NCBI GenBank assembly: GCA_035624085.1
Contig: DASPSE010000228.1
Location: forward strand, 1-20,503
From: JAFAGX01 sp035624085
Lineage (GTDB): Bacteria > Acidobacteriota > Terriglobia > Terriglobales > Acidobacteriaceae
Direction: 5' to 3'
DNA: 20,503 bases
Part shown: positions 7,213 to 15,871 of the stretch, piece after piece
Position numbering within the stretch: position 1 is the stretch's first letter
Layout of the letters: every line of letters starts with the position of its first letter
Made by a program: the position numbers and the translations under genes
Notes under the pieces: model-generated
Databases searched by the model: none
The model's input: only the letters and a program-made list of their open reading frames with translations
What the model was told of the DNA's origin: nothing

Positions 7213-7578
7213 CTACGTCTGATCGCGGTGAACGGTCTCCGGCGAAAACGCCGGCAGGCACACTGCGATGTATTCCGCGCCACCTGGGGCGGGAGTGGAG
7301 TACTGGATCCACTCGCCACGATGCGCAATGACCGCCTGGCCGGCAGCGACATCGATCACGCCATCCCGGTGTCGTACGCGCAGCGTTCCTTTCAGCACCA
7401 CCGTGAACTCGTCAAACTCAGGACGCTGTCCCGGCTCCTCCCAGCCTTGGGGACTGCGCATGTGTGCGACGCTAACGCCTGCCGTGTCGCTGTTCACGCG
7501 GCCGATGTATTCATCAATTAGTTTTGGTTTGCTTCCTGGTGCAGCGATGCGAGTAGGCTGCGCGATCAGAGTAGGCAT
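7213..7578 (-). CDS. Single-domain cupin protein (121 aa)
   Basis: The start at ATG 7576-7578 is chosen over an upstream in-frame start because AGGAG lies 6 nt before it. Residues about 50-108 carry the cupin double-stranded beta-helix pattern: GQRPEFDEFTVVLKGTLRV (motif 1) and AAGQAVIAHRGEWIQYSTP (motif 2). In canonical metal cupins motif 1 has two His and motif 2 one His. Here the HxH pair is replaced by Pro/Glu-type residues and the motif 2 His by Tyr, so ordinary metal binding is doubtful; a sugar- or ligand-binding role is possible. It lies 121 bp downstream of the sugar-binding-protein homologue on the same strand and may be co-transcribed with it. Confidence 0.82.
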   Translation of the reverse strand: MPTLIAQPTRIAAPGSKPKLIDEYIGRVNSDTAGVSVAHMRSPQGWEEPGQRPEFDEFTVVLKGTLRVRHRDGVIDVAAGQAVIAHRGEWIQYSTPAPGGAEYIAVCLPAFSPETVHRDQT

Positions 7579-7699
7579 GAGCGCTCCTCGAAGAAGTCTC
7601 AATTTAGCAGGAACTTTGCAGGCCAGAAAAGTAGTCGGGGAAATCGTGACGGCAAAGGAGTGATGCTCGGTGGCTCCGTAGTTAAAGCGAGGTAATCAC

Positions 7700-8641
7700 T
7701 CACACCGTTCCCGCGGAGAGTGCCTGGTTTTTTGCTGCAGGCGAGGAGGCCAGCGATTCTATGGCAGGAATTGACACTGGTACCGTCAAAGTCTGCTCTG
7801 GCGGGATTGAGCCGGTGCGCACGGCTTGCGTCAGCACGTCCACTGCTTTGCCCGCATTTGCCGGAATATAAATGGTGGCTGTGAGCCAGCCCTGGCGCAC
7901 CCAGGCTTGCCCGCTGTCGGGCAGGCCGTCGCATCCAAGATAGGGCAGGCTCAACCAGCGGTCGCGCTCTTTACCCTCCGGCAGCTCCTCGAACGCTTTC
8001 CTCGCTCCCATCGCCATCGAATCATCCTGGGCTGCGACCACATCGATATGAATCTGATGCGAGGTGGAGAGGCGCAGCCAGGAACTCACCGTTCGATAGG
8101 CGCTGGATTCGGTCCAATGCGCCCGCATCAGCTTCACCTCAACGTCGCCCGGCTTGGTCTCGCACATGCCGGCGGTCCGTTGTTTCGCTGCCAGGCTTTC
8201 CGAAGGACCCTGAATGTAAAGCGCCGATCCGCCGTTGGGCAACAACGCCGCCAATTGCCGTCCCTGAATGCGGCCTACTTCTTCGTGATTGGAAGTGATG
8301 GTGAAAGCCGGTATGTGATAAACCCTGCGCAGTTCGGGAATGTAGTCGACCTCACGATTCAATACTACCCAGCCGATTCCCGCGATTGCCGCCGCGCGCG
8401 CCACCTGAGGCAAAGCCGTGCCGCCTACCGGCTCAAAGATGATTCCGTCCGGGGTCGCAGCCGAACGTGACTGGATTATCTGGAGCAATTGCTGACTTTG
8501 GGTGATCGCGTCATTTTCGGCGTAGACGGTCTGCAGGTTCACGCCCAGGCGCTTCGCGGCTTCTTCGGCTGCGGCGGCCTGCTCTAACTGGTAGTCGTTG
8601 TCGTTATTCGTCAGCGAAAGTATAAGATTCAACTTCTTCAT
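7700..8641 (-). CDS. Sugar-binding-protein homologue without signal peptide (313 aa)
   Basis: The fold is that of RbsB-type periplasmic binding proteins (Peripla_BP_4): strand LNLILSL at the N-terminus, DGIIFEPVGGTALPQVARAA at about 75-95, WVVLNRE, LYIQGPSESLAAKQRTAGM, VVAAQDDSMAMGARKAF and YLGCDGLPDSG. The first beta strand begins at residue 4, leaving no room for an export signal. The upstream in-frame ATG (8674) adds only 11 polar residues. No permease or ATPase gene is adjacent and no HTH is fused. A cytoplasmic ligand sensor is thus more likely than transport. A palindrome lies 47-64 bp upstream of its start. The protein fold is secure; the role is inferred. Confidence 0.82.
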   Translation of the reverse strand: MKKLNLILSLTNNDNDYQLEQAAAAEEAAKRLGVNLQTVYAENDAITQSQQLLQIIQSRSAATPDGIIFEPVGGTALPQVARAAAIAGIGWVVLNREVDYIPELRRVYHIPAFTITSNHEEVGRIQGRQLAALLPNGGSALYIQGPSESLAAKQRTAGMCETKPGDVEVKLMRAHWTESSAYRTVSSWLRLSTSHQIHIDVVAAQDDSMAMGARKAFEELPEGKERDRWLSLPYLGCDGLPDSGQAWVRQGWLTATIYIPANAGKAVDVLTQAVRTGSIPPEQTLTVPVSIPAIESLASSPAAKNQALSAGTV

Positions 8642-8687
8642 GAACGGTACTCTACCCGGATGATAGTCTCGCAATCGCGACCGGGCA

Positions 8688-8705
8688 TGATTACCAGAGT
8701 AATCA
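8688..8705. promoter_or_regulatory. Perfect inverted repeat in the SBP/creatininase divergent region
   Basis: TGATTAC-caga-GTAATCA has perfect 7-bp arms and a 4-nt spacer, in the 282-bp gap between divergent genes. It is nearer to the sugar-binding-protein gene and looks like an operator for a dimeric regulator. Confidence 0.5.
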
Positions 8706-8890
8706 GAATCACTGACTGCATGCGAGTCGTCTCAAGATGGGAAGTTCGGAAGCTGCCGATGACACTCGGCGTTGTCCCAGCCTTCGATTGCTTGAACACT
8801 CTGCGTCCTTCGCAAAGTTCGCGAAGAAAGCTCCAAGCGGAAGGAGCACACGACTCACACTCGTCCGTTCTATGCCTGATGCATAGGCAG

Positions 8891-8913
8891 TGCTAAAATG
8901 CGCAAATCCGGAG
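8891..8913 (+). promoter_or_regulatory. Extended -10 promoter and Shine-Dalgarno sequence of the creatininase-family gene
   Basis: TGC precedes TAAAAT (8894-8899), an extended -10 with no good -35. GGAG (8910-8913) lies 10 nt before the ATG at 8924. A small dyad TGCCT-N7-AGGCA (8873-8889) sits just upstream of the -10. Confidence 0.45.
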
Positions 8914-8923
8914 AAACGATTTA

Positions 8924-9796
8924 ATGGCCAGATTGTCTGCTGCATCTCTAATCCTTTGTTGCGCCGCAAGTTTGGCGTGGCCGCAGACGAAGCTCCCGGT
9001 GCGCTGGGAAGAACTCACGGCCGCAGACTTCCGGGCGGCTATCGAGCAATCGAAAGCCACCTGCCTGCTGCCCTTCGGTATTTTGGAAAAGCACGGACCT
9101 CACCTGCCTCTGGGAACCGACCTGCTCGATGTGCGCTTTGCCGTGCTGCAGGCGGCGGGTCGCGAATATGCGCTGGTGTTCCCGGAGTACTATTTCGGTC
9201 AGATCTTCGAAGCTAAACACGAGCCAGGCACTATCGCCTACAGCACACATTTACAGTTGGAGCTGTTGCAGGAAACCACCGACGAAATGGCGCGCAACGG
9301 CTGCAAGAAAATCATCATCGTGAACGGGCACGGTGGCAACGAGAATCTGTTGCCTTTCTTTGCCCAAACCCAGCTGGAGAAACCGCACGACTATGTCGTC
9401 TATGTCCTGCCAATTCCCGAGGCTCCGCCCGGCGGACCGCCAAAGAAAGCTTCGGGTCCCGATATGCACGCTGGCGAGTCGGAGACTTCGAAGATGCTGA
9501 TCGCACGTCCCGACCTGGTTCACATGGACCGCACGACTCAGGAATCAGGAGCGGACCAGGCGCGGCTGAAACTGCCGGACGACTTGTATACCGCGATCTG
9601 GTGGTATGCGCGCTTCCCCAATCATTATTCGGGCGAGGGGTCGGCGGCGACGAAAGAGCGCGGCGCGTTCGAAATGAGCCACTGGGAAGACGCGATCGTG
9701 GAAGCGATTCGCGCCGTCAAAGCGGACCAGATGAGCCTGCAATTGCAGAACGAGTTTTTCGAAAAGGCGAAACACCCGCTGGATACGCGGCCGTAG
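8924..9796 (+). CDS. Secreted creatininase-family amidohydrolase (290 aa)
   Basis: Residues 1-21 form a signal peptide (hydrophobic SLILCCAASLAW, cleavage likely near Gln21). The mature part has the creatininase-family metal ligands: Glu55, His57 and Asp66 in ILEKHGPHLPLGTD, His136 in VNGHGGNE, and Glu185 in MHAGESETS. The family (creatinine amidohydrolase, MftE, FAPy deformylase-like enzymes) hydrolyses cyclic or linear amides with two metal ions. The exported location is unusual for creatininase itself and suggests another amide substrate. An NagX-like membrane protein follows after 37 bp, so the two may be co-transcribed. Family assignment is strong, substrate unknown. Confidence 0.92.
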   Translation: MARLSAASLILCCAASLAWPQTKLPVRWEELTAADFRAAIEQSKATCLLPFGILEKHGPHLPLGTDLLDVRFAVLQAAGREYALVFPEYYFGQIFEAKHEPGTIAYSTHLQLELLQETTDEMARNGCKKIIIVNGHGGNENLLPFFAQTQLEKPHDYVVYVLPIPEAPPGGPPKKASGPDMHAGESETSKMLIARPDLVHMDRTTQESGADQARLKLPDDLYTAIWWYARFPNHYSGEGSAATKERGAFEMSHWEDAIVEAIRAVKADQMSLQLQNEFFEKAKHPLDTRP

Positions 9797-9833
9797 TAGG
9801 GCAGACGGCTGCAGGTTGCTTTCCCGAACAGGC

Positions 9834-11009
9834 ATGTCTTCGACAACTCCCATCGTCGCAGGACAGGACGCCTCCGCCGTGGCGCCAGCTCGCACCTCCG
9901 CCTCACGGCTCATGTCGCTGGATCTTTTCCGTGGCGCCACCATTGCCGGGATGATTCTGGTCAACAACGCCGGCGATGAGCGCACGACTTATTGGCCGCT
10001 GAAGCACGCGCAATGGAACGGCTGGACGCCGACCGATCTCGTGTTTCCTTTCTTTCTTTTCATCGTCGGCGTTGCGATGGCGTACTCCTTCAGCTCTCGA
10101 TTGAAGCGTGGTGAGTCACGCCAAAGACTTCTGGGCCACGTGCTTTGGCGAGGTCTGATTCTGTTTGCCCTCGGCCTGTTTCTCAACGGATTTCCGAATG
10201 AATATCACTTTGTCTCATGGCGAGTTTACGGCGTGCTGCAGCGCATTGCGGCGTGCTACGTCATTACGGCGGCTTTCGCTTTGTGGACGGGCAAACGGAC
10301 TTGGGTGGTTGCAGCCATTTCGTGTCTGGCCGGCTATTGGGTCGTCATGCGCTACGTGCCTGTGCCCGGATTTGGCGTGCCCGCGCATGACATTCCATTT
10401 CTCGATCCTGACCGCAATCTGGCGGCCTGGCTCGACCGCAAGTTGCTGGCTGGCCACTTGTACGATGGCACACGCGACCCCGAAGGTGTCATCAGCACCA
10501 TTCCCGCAGTCGCTACCAGCTTGCTCGGCCTGCTAACCGGCGACTGGCTGCGCTCCGCTCGTTCTCCCGGAAGCAAGGTTTTTGGAATGCTGTCGTTCGG
10601 CGTTCTCGGTGTTCTTGCCGGCGAAATTTTGAACCTCTGGTTCCCGATCAACAAGAATCTGTGGACAAGTTCGTTCGTGGTCTTTACGGCCGGAGCGGCA
10701 CTGCTCTGCCTCGGCGTCTGCTACTGGGTTCTGGATGCCAAGCAATGGCGCGGCCGCTGGACAAAGTTTTTTCTCGTCTTTGGTATGAATCCAATCGCAG
10801 CCTACGTCTTCGCTGAGGTTATTGCCCACTGGATTGACCGCATGGCAACGAAAAATGGCATGAACTGGCAGGAGGTCTTATACGAACAGCTTTTCGCGCC
10901 CCTGGCCAGCCCTTATCACGCGTCCTTGTTATACGCGATTAGCTTTGTGCTGATGTGCTGGGCGGCGATGTGGCTCCTGTATAAGAAGGGAGTTTTCTTG
11001 AAAATCTAA
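9834..11009 (+). CDS. NagX / heparan-alpha-glucosaminide N-acetyltransferase-like membrane protein (391 aa)
   Basis: An ATG start at 9834 is preferred; the frame can be extended six codons to a TTG at 9816, and neither has a strong ribosome-binding site. The hallmark segments of the DUF5009/HGSNAT family are present: SLDLFRGATIAGMILVNN in the first membrane helix, TPTDLVFPFFLFIVGVAMAY in the second, and RGLILFALGLFLNGFP. About ten membrane helices are predicted from alternating hydrophobic stretches, ending in WLLYKKGVFLKI. Human HGSNAT transfers acetyl from cytosolic acetyl-CoA to glucosamine across the lysosomal membrane. By analogy the bacterial protein may acetylate sugars or envelope glycans at the inner membrane. 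It ends 4 bp from the convergent STAS gene. Confidence 0.87.
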   Translation: MSSTTPIVAGQDASAVAPARTSASRLMSLDLFRGATIAGMILVNNAGDERTTYWPLKHAQWNGWTPTDLVFPFFLFIVGVAMAYSFSSRLKRGESRQRLLGHVLWRGLILFALGLFLNGFPNEYHFVSWRVYGVLQRIAACYVITAAFALWTGKRTWVVAAISCLAGYWVVMRYVPVPGFGVPAHDIPFLDPDRNLAAWLDRKLLAGHLYDGTRDPEGVISTIPAVATSLLGLLTGDWLRSARSPGSKVFGMLSFGVLGVLAGEILNLWFPINKNLWTSSFVVFTAGAALLCLGVCYWVLDAKQWRGRWTKFFLVFGMNPIAAYVFAEVIAHWIDRMATKNGMNWQEVLYEQLFAPLASPYHASLLYAISFVLMCWAAMWLLYKKGVFLKI

Positions 11010-11013
11010 GCTG

Positions 11014-11355
11014 CTAGAATCCGGCTGCCGCCGCCGCAGCCGTGGGGTGCACCTGCACGACCTTATCGACGTTGGTCATCTTCAAAACTCGCTCGACGTG
11101 GCCTTGAGAACATACGACGCGCAACTCTCCTCCCGCATTCCTCACCTGCCCGGCGGACATGACGATAATTCCAATCCCCGTGCTGTCAACATGAGTCACA
11201 GCACTCAGGTCGAGAATGATCTTGTTCCGGTTTTCTTTTGTGAGGCCATCAATAATCCACTCCAATTGCTTGCAATCTCGGCCAATCGTAATTCTCCCCG
11301 CCAGTTCCAGGAGAACGATGTCCGGTTCCAGGTGCTTGGTTTGGATCTCCAACAT
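11014..11355 (-). CDS. STAS-domain anti-sigma-factor antagonist-like protein (113 aa)
   Basis: The whole protein is one STAS domain of SpoIIAA/RsbV type. ILDLSAVTHVDSTGIGIIV (47-65) contains Ser58 of the DSTG motif, the usual phosphorylation site in partner switching. The tail is alanine-rich. AAGGAG lies 8 nt upstream of the start, and the sequence GAGCC-A-GGCTC (11356-11366) could fold over part of it. The gene follows the receptor kinase by 30 bp on the same strand and is probably co-transcribed. In family terms, phosphorylation controls binding to an anti-sigma kinase. No RsbW-like gene is present here, so the partner is elsewhere or the kinase next door takes that role. Confidence 0.93.
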   Translation of the reverse strand: MLEIQTKHLEPDIVLLELAGRITIGRDCKQLEWIIDGLTKENRNKIILDLSAVTHVDSTGIGIIVMSAGQVRNAGGELRVVCSQGHVERVLKMTNVDKVVQVHPTAAAAAAGF

Positions 11356-11385
11356 GAGCCAGGCTCCTTGCCATTCTTAAAATGA

Positions 11386-14205
11386 CTAGCGGAAACCGCT
11401 GAACATGACGACGTCGTTATCGTTGTAGCGGCCGCGGGTAAGAACGAACCTCTTGCCATCGCGCGACCAGGCGTAATTCGTAATCAACGATGGTTCGGTA
11501 TCGAAGTGGGTCAACTGGACCGGTGGCCCGCCGGACAGTGGCTGCATATACAAATGGCGAACGCTGCCTACAGTGTGGAGATAGGTGAGCGCATGTCCAT
11601 CCGGCGTCCAACTGAGATTCCCGTTGTCCCCCGAGGCTGGAATTTCCTGAAGCGATGCTCCGCCTTCTAACTTCTGCACGACAAACTTCGCTTTTGCGTT
11701 CGCGCCTTGGCCGTCGACGCGCATATAGGCTATCAGCGTGCCATCGGGAGAGATGGCAGGGTTCGAGACATTACCGCGAGCTAAATCGACAGGGGTTCCT
11801 CCATCGATGGAGATTCTAGCAATGTGCGCCAGGCTGTCGCTTGCGCTGAAAACGCCGTACACCACCAATTTGCCGTCGGGCGAGCAAGCCGGTTGCTGAT
11901 CGTTCTTACCCGAGGTGAGCTGCTTGAGCTCGCCGGTTGCGGTGTTCATTCGCCATATCGTCGGCGAGTTGTCCTCCGAAAGCTTGTTCATGACAATCAT
12001 GTCGCCGGTACCGCAAGTAGACACATTCCAGAGAAAATCATCGCCCGGCCCCAGGCGGGTGCTGACAGATCCGTCAGTGGCAGTAAGAAAGAGATGGCCG
12101 GCCAAATCCGCTTGCACCAGCTTGCCGGAATCCATCCAGCCGTAGCCATAGCGGGCCTGCTCCGTCGTGATGGCAGTGAGCTTCCAATCGATCTTGTCAT
12201 TCAAGACGGAGGGGGCGTCGCCGACAAAAATCGTTGCTGTTTCGTGTGCCTGCGTGCTGACAAAGGACTTGCCATCACCCGCCACGCTGAGCGACTGATA
12301 CCTGTTCAAGTCATTGCTGATTTTGAAAGGTTGGCCCTGTGGATAGGGCTGAAACCAGATCTGGGCACGGAAGCCGTTGGATTTGTCGCCGGCGTTAAAA
12401 AGCAGTCCGGAAGAATCGGGCAGCCAGGCCACGGCTGACGCCAGCATGGGAAGAGGAAGTTCCTTGACCGATTTGCCGTCGGGAGAGGCGACCACGATGT
12501 CGCTGATGCTAGTTTTGCTGAGGTCAAAGGCGCTGATGGCAATCAGATCACGGGATGCGGACCATGAAGGGTCCCCGTTGAAGCCTCGCGTATTGGTTTG
12601 CCGCCGCAGGATGACCTGTTCGCTGGTGCCGTCGGCGTTGGCAACCAGGAGCTCGTCTTCAGCCTTGTCGACAACGGTGCGCGTGAACGCGATGCGCTTG
12701 CCATCAGGCGAAAACGAGGCTGCCCTGGATACGTCAATTACAACCTGTCGCGCCGTCCCGCCCAAAGCCGGCACCGCATAAAGATTAGTGTTGTTCGGGT
12801 TGGTCGGATCGTCGTGTGCGTAGTACAGATAATTGCCATCGGGGGTGAAGGCCGCGCCCGAGCCAAAGAATCCGCTCTGAGGCGGGACTACGGTTACTTC
12901 GCTGCCGGTGGCAATCTGCTTGACGCGCAGGCTGCGCTCGCCTTCACGCCGGCCATACGCGATCACTTTGCCATCCAAGGAGATCGCGGCAAAGCCGACG
13001 GCCTGGCCATGATCGGTGAGCTGGCGAATGGTGAGGTTGCGCGTGTCGATTGCGGGCGCATTGTGGCTGAAAACCTTGTATATGCCGAAACCGGCGGCGA
13101 TGAGCAGAAGCGTGACGACTACGACTGTGGCGAGCAGCACGCCTTTGTGACGCTGGGCTTCGGCGATGAGGACTGAACCCGAGGAAGTGCCTTGAGCAGC
13201 AGCGGCGGTGGGTTGCGAAGGTGCGGATGAAGCCGCAATTCCTGAGGCGGACGCCGCTGGAACTGCGGTGCTGACGGCGGAAGGACTGGCCGATGCAGGC
13301 GCGGGTGTTTCATCGGTCCGGTGCGGCGCGTGTCCTGATTCGGTTTCCCGTTTCAGCCGCTTCAGATCGGCTCGCATTTCGGAAGCGTGCTGGTAACGGA
13401 ACTCCCGGTCTTTTTCCAGGGCTTTATTAATGATGCGTTCCAGCTCCAGCGGCACTTCCGGATTCAGGCGCACGGGCGCGACGGGAATCTTGTGCAGAAT
13501 CGAATCGAACAGGTTGGCTGAAGTATCGCCGCGAAAAGGCAGCGTTCCCGTCGCCATTTCATACAGCACAGCCCCGAAGGAGAACAGATCGGTGCGCCCA
13601 TCCAGGTCTTTGCCTCGTGCCTGCTCCGGCGACATATAGGCCACCGTTCCGACCGCTGCGCCGGGACTGGTGAGATCCGCCTCGGAAATAGCGGTGGCCG
13701 ACTGAGTTTTTTGCACGGATGGGTCAGTGGGGCCGCGAGTAACCTTCGCCAGGCCAAAGTCGAGAATCTTGGCGTGTCCGCGCTTGGTGACGAAAATGTT
13801 TGCTGGTTTGATGTCACGATGAACGATGCGCTCGTTGTGCGCGGCATCGAGCGCGTCGGCGATTTCAATGGCCAGTGACAGCAGGGTCTCGGTTTCCAGA
13901 GGATGACCTGTGATCAGATGCTTTAGCGTCGTGCCGTCCAGAAACTCCATAGCGATAAACGCCTGTCCGTTGTGCTCGCCAATGTCGTAGATCGTGCAGA
14001 TATTGGGATGGTTAAGCGCGGACGCAGCCCGAGCTTCACGGCGAAACCGCTCCAGCGCTTGGGCGTCATGCGCGACTTCACTGGGGAGAAACTTCAAGGC
14101 GACGAAGCGGCCCAGACGTGTATCTTCGGCCTTGTAAACCACACCCATCCCGCCGCCGCCCAGCTTCTCGACAATGCGGTAATGCGAGATGGTTTGGCCA
14201 ATCAT
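11386..14205 (-). CDS. Membrane Ser/Thr protein kinase with C-terminal TolB/WD40-type propeller (939 aa)
   Basis: Kinase domain at about 9-285: glycine loop GGGGMG (16-21), Lys38 in VALKF, catalytic HRDIKPAN (129-136), DFG (149-151) and SPE (192-194, the usual APE). All catalytic residues are kept, so it should be active. A Pro/Ala/Ser-rich linker (about 290-350) leads to a single membrane helix at about 355-377. The remaining 560 residues are outside the membrane and contain repeated SPDGKRIAF/SPDGTLIAY-type blades, a TolB/WD40-like beta-propeller sensor. This Hanks-type architecture is abundant in Acidobacteriota. It precedes the STAS gene in one operon and is divergent from the TPR gene. 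The signal sensed is unknown. Confidence 0.95.
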   Translation of the reverse strand: MIGQTISHYRIVEKLGGGGMGVVYKAEDTRLGRFVALKFLPSEVAHDAQALERFRREARAASALNHPNICTIYDIGEHNGQAFIAMEFLDGTTLKHLITGHPLETETLLSLAIEIADALDAAHNERIVHRDIKPANIFVTKRGHAKILDFGLAKVTRGPTDPSVQKTQSATAISEADLTSPGAAVGTVAYMSPEQARGKDLDGRTDLFSFGAVLYEMATGTLPFRGDTSANLFDSILHKIPVAPVRLNPEVPLELERIINKALEKDREFRYQHASEMRADLKRLKRETESGHAPHRTDETPAPASASPSAVSTAVPAASASGIAASSAPSQPTAAAAQGTSSGSVLIAEAQRHKGVLLATVVVVTLLLIAAGFGIYKVFSHNAPAIDTRNLTIRQLTDHGQAVGFAAISLDGKVIAYGRREGERSLRVKQIATGSEVTVVPPQSGFFGSGAAFTPDGNYLYYAHDDPTNPNNTNLYAVPALGGTARQVVIDVSRAASFSPDGKRIAFTRTVVDKAEDELLVANADGTSEQVILRRQTNTRGFNGDPSWSASRDLIAISAFDLSKTSISDIVVASPDGKSVKELPLPMLASAVAWLPDSSGLLFNAGDKSNGFRAQIWFQPYPQGQPFKISNDLNRYQSLSVAGDGKSFVSTQAHETATIFVGDAPSVLNDKIDWKLTAITTEQARYGYGWMDSGKLVQADLAGHLFLTATDGSVSTRLGPGDDFLWNVSTCGTGDMIVMNKLSEDNSPTIWRMNTATGELKQLTSGKNDQQPACSPDGKLVVYGVFSASDSLAHIARISIDGGTPVDLARGNVSNPAISPDGTLIAYMRVDGQGANAKAKFVVQKLEGGASLQEIPASGDNGNLSWTPDGHALTYLHTVGSVRHLYMQPLSGGPPVQLTHFDTEPSLITNYAWSRDGKRFVLTRGRYNDNDVVMFSGFR

Positions 14206-14380
14206 GAGTCCGTGACATGGTAGGTGGAGCGCGGATGCAAGTCAATCGCGGCGCTACCAGCAGAAGTTGGGGGAAGATCGACCGTTCCCAAGATCACTTA
14301 GGTAACGTTGGCCGCTTGGCACGCCCGTGCTACGCTCCGGCTTAGAAGTAAGAAAAATCAGTAGGTTCCGAGGATTCTCG

Positions 14381-15859
14381 ATGCTCCACCGCGGGTGGAT
14401 TTGCGCGCTCCTGCTGTTGTCATCTCTCGCGTTTGCTGACGCTGAGCCAAAGCCAAACCCGTCCGGGCAAACGCATTCGCCGTCAACGCTCCCAGTCACA
14501 ACTTCGTCGGCCGAGGCGCGAAGCAGCTTCGAGCATGCGATGCGAAACTTCGAGGATTACCGGCTCAATGAATCGCTCCAGCACCTGCGGGAGGCGGCCA
14601 AAGCCGATCCCAAGTTTGCGCAGGCTTTTATTCTGATCGCGAGGATCAGCACTGACCCAGTCGAGCAGGGAGCGGCGCGGCGGCGGGCGAAGAGTTTGGC
14701 TTCTCAGGTCAGCCCGGGAGAGCAGTTGCTGATCCGCTGGTTAGCCGGAGCGCAGGAAGACGATTATCTTCCCGCAATCGCCGCCATGAACGATTTGCTC
14801 GCCATGTTTCCGGATGATCATCGCCTGGCCTTTCTGGCCGGCGGTTGGCTGAACAAACAGGAGCGCTACGAGCAGGCATCGGTAGTCCTTCAGCATGCGT
14901 TGACTTTGTTTCCTGACTACCCAGCCGCCTTGAACGACCTCGCTTACACGTATGCCTTTACCGGCGATTTCGATAAGGCCTTCGCAGCCATGGAGCGCTA
15001 CGTGGCTCTCGAACCCGATGAGCCGAATCCGTACGATTCCTACGGCGAGATTCTTCGTATGGCTGGAAGATTTGATGCTGCCCTTGCGCAATACCGCATC
15101 AGCGTCCATACCGATCCGAATTTCGGTTCGGAGTTGGGCATCGCCGACACTTATGCATTGATGGGACGGGAACAGGACGCGCGCGATGAATACGACCGGG
15201 CCATCGTGTTTGCGGGAACCCAGAGCGCCAAGATTCAGTATGAATTGCAAGAGGCGGTGACCTGGATTCGAGAGAACAATCGCAGACGGGCAGAAAAGGC
15301 TTTGGGTGAGGTGGGGAAGCATGCGCATTCGGCAGGGCTGGCTTTCTATGAAGCGGAAGCGCAGCGGATCCTCGCCATGTATCAGCCTGATTTGAAGTCA
15401 GCGCTGCAACATCTGCAACTGGCCCAACAGATCCTAAAAGAGCCGCATGAACTTTCTGAGAGCGACCGCAGCGACGAGCAGGCCCGCATTCTGCGGGTTC
15501 GGGCTACCCGCGCCGCCGAGGCGAAAGACATGCAGACTGCGGTTGACGCGCTCAATCAACTACAGGCCATGGCGGAAAAGAGCCGAAGTCAGGCGGTTCA
15601 GCTTGGCTATCACGGAGCGGCGGGAGCCGTATTGCTGGCACAGGGCGAGCCTGCTGAGGCGATCTCTCATCTCGAGGAAAATCCCAACGATCCGCTTTCC
15701 ATGCATTTGCTGTGGCGTGCGTATAGCAGCACGGGAGCAACGGCCCAGGCCCAAGCCCTGGCTGCAAAGCTGGCGGCATTAAACGTGCCGACGGCAGAGC
15801 AGGCCATGGTAGTTGCGCAATTCCGCGCGACCTTGGTCAGTCAGGCGGCGCACCCCTAG
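14381..15859 (+). CDS. Exported TPR-repeat protein (492 aa)
   Basis: ATG 14381 has GAGGA 7 nt upstream and begins a clear signal peptide (residues 1-21, ICALLLLSSLAFADA). The longer in-frame start at 14327 would bury the signal and is rejected. The mature part is all-helical, with TPR motifs at about 45-90 (EHAMRNFEDYRLNESLQHLREAAKADPKF, split here) and about 150-275, where blocks such as YPAALNDLAYTYAFTGDF recur, and less regular repeats to the C-terminus. TPR proteins are scaffolds; no enzyme motif is seen. The cyclase-like gene starts 12 bp after its stop, so the two form an operon. Its partner may be the kinase propeller or envelope components (inference). Confidence 0.9.
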   Translation: MLHRGWICALLLLSSLAFADAEPKPNPSGQTHSPSTLPVTTSSAEARSSFEHAMRNFEDYRLNESLQHLREAAKADPKFAQAFILIARISTDPVEQGAARRRAKSLASQVSPGEQLLIRWLAGAQEDDYLPAIAAMNDLLAMFPDDHRLAFLAGGWLNKQERYEQASVVLQHALTLFPDYPAALNDLAYTYAFTGDFDKAFAAMERYVALEPDEPNPYDSYGEILRMAGRFDAALAQYRISVHTDPNFGSELGIADTYALMGREQDARDEYDRAIVFAGTQSAKIQYELQEAVTWIRENNRRRAEKALGEVGKHAHSAGLAFYEAEAQRILAMYQPDLKSALQHLQLAQQILKEPHELSESDRSDEQARILRVRATRAAEAKDMQTAVDALNQLQAMAEKSRSQAVQLGYHGAAGAVLLAQGEPAEAISHLEENPNDPLSMHLLWRAYSSTGATAQAQALAAKLAALNVPTAEQAMVVAQFRATLVSQAAHP

Positions 15860-15871
15860 CGCAGAATCCCG

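Noticed and set aside
7826..8470. 214-codon plus-strand open frame
   Set aside because: Antisense to the sugar-binding-protein homologue, whose motifs are convincing.
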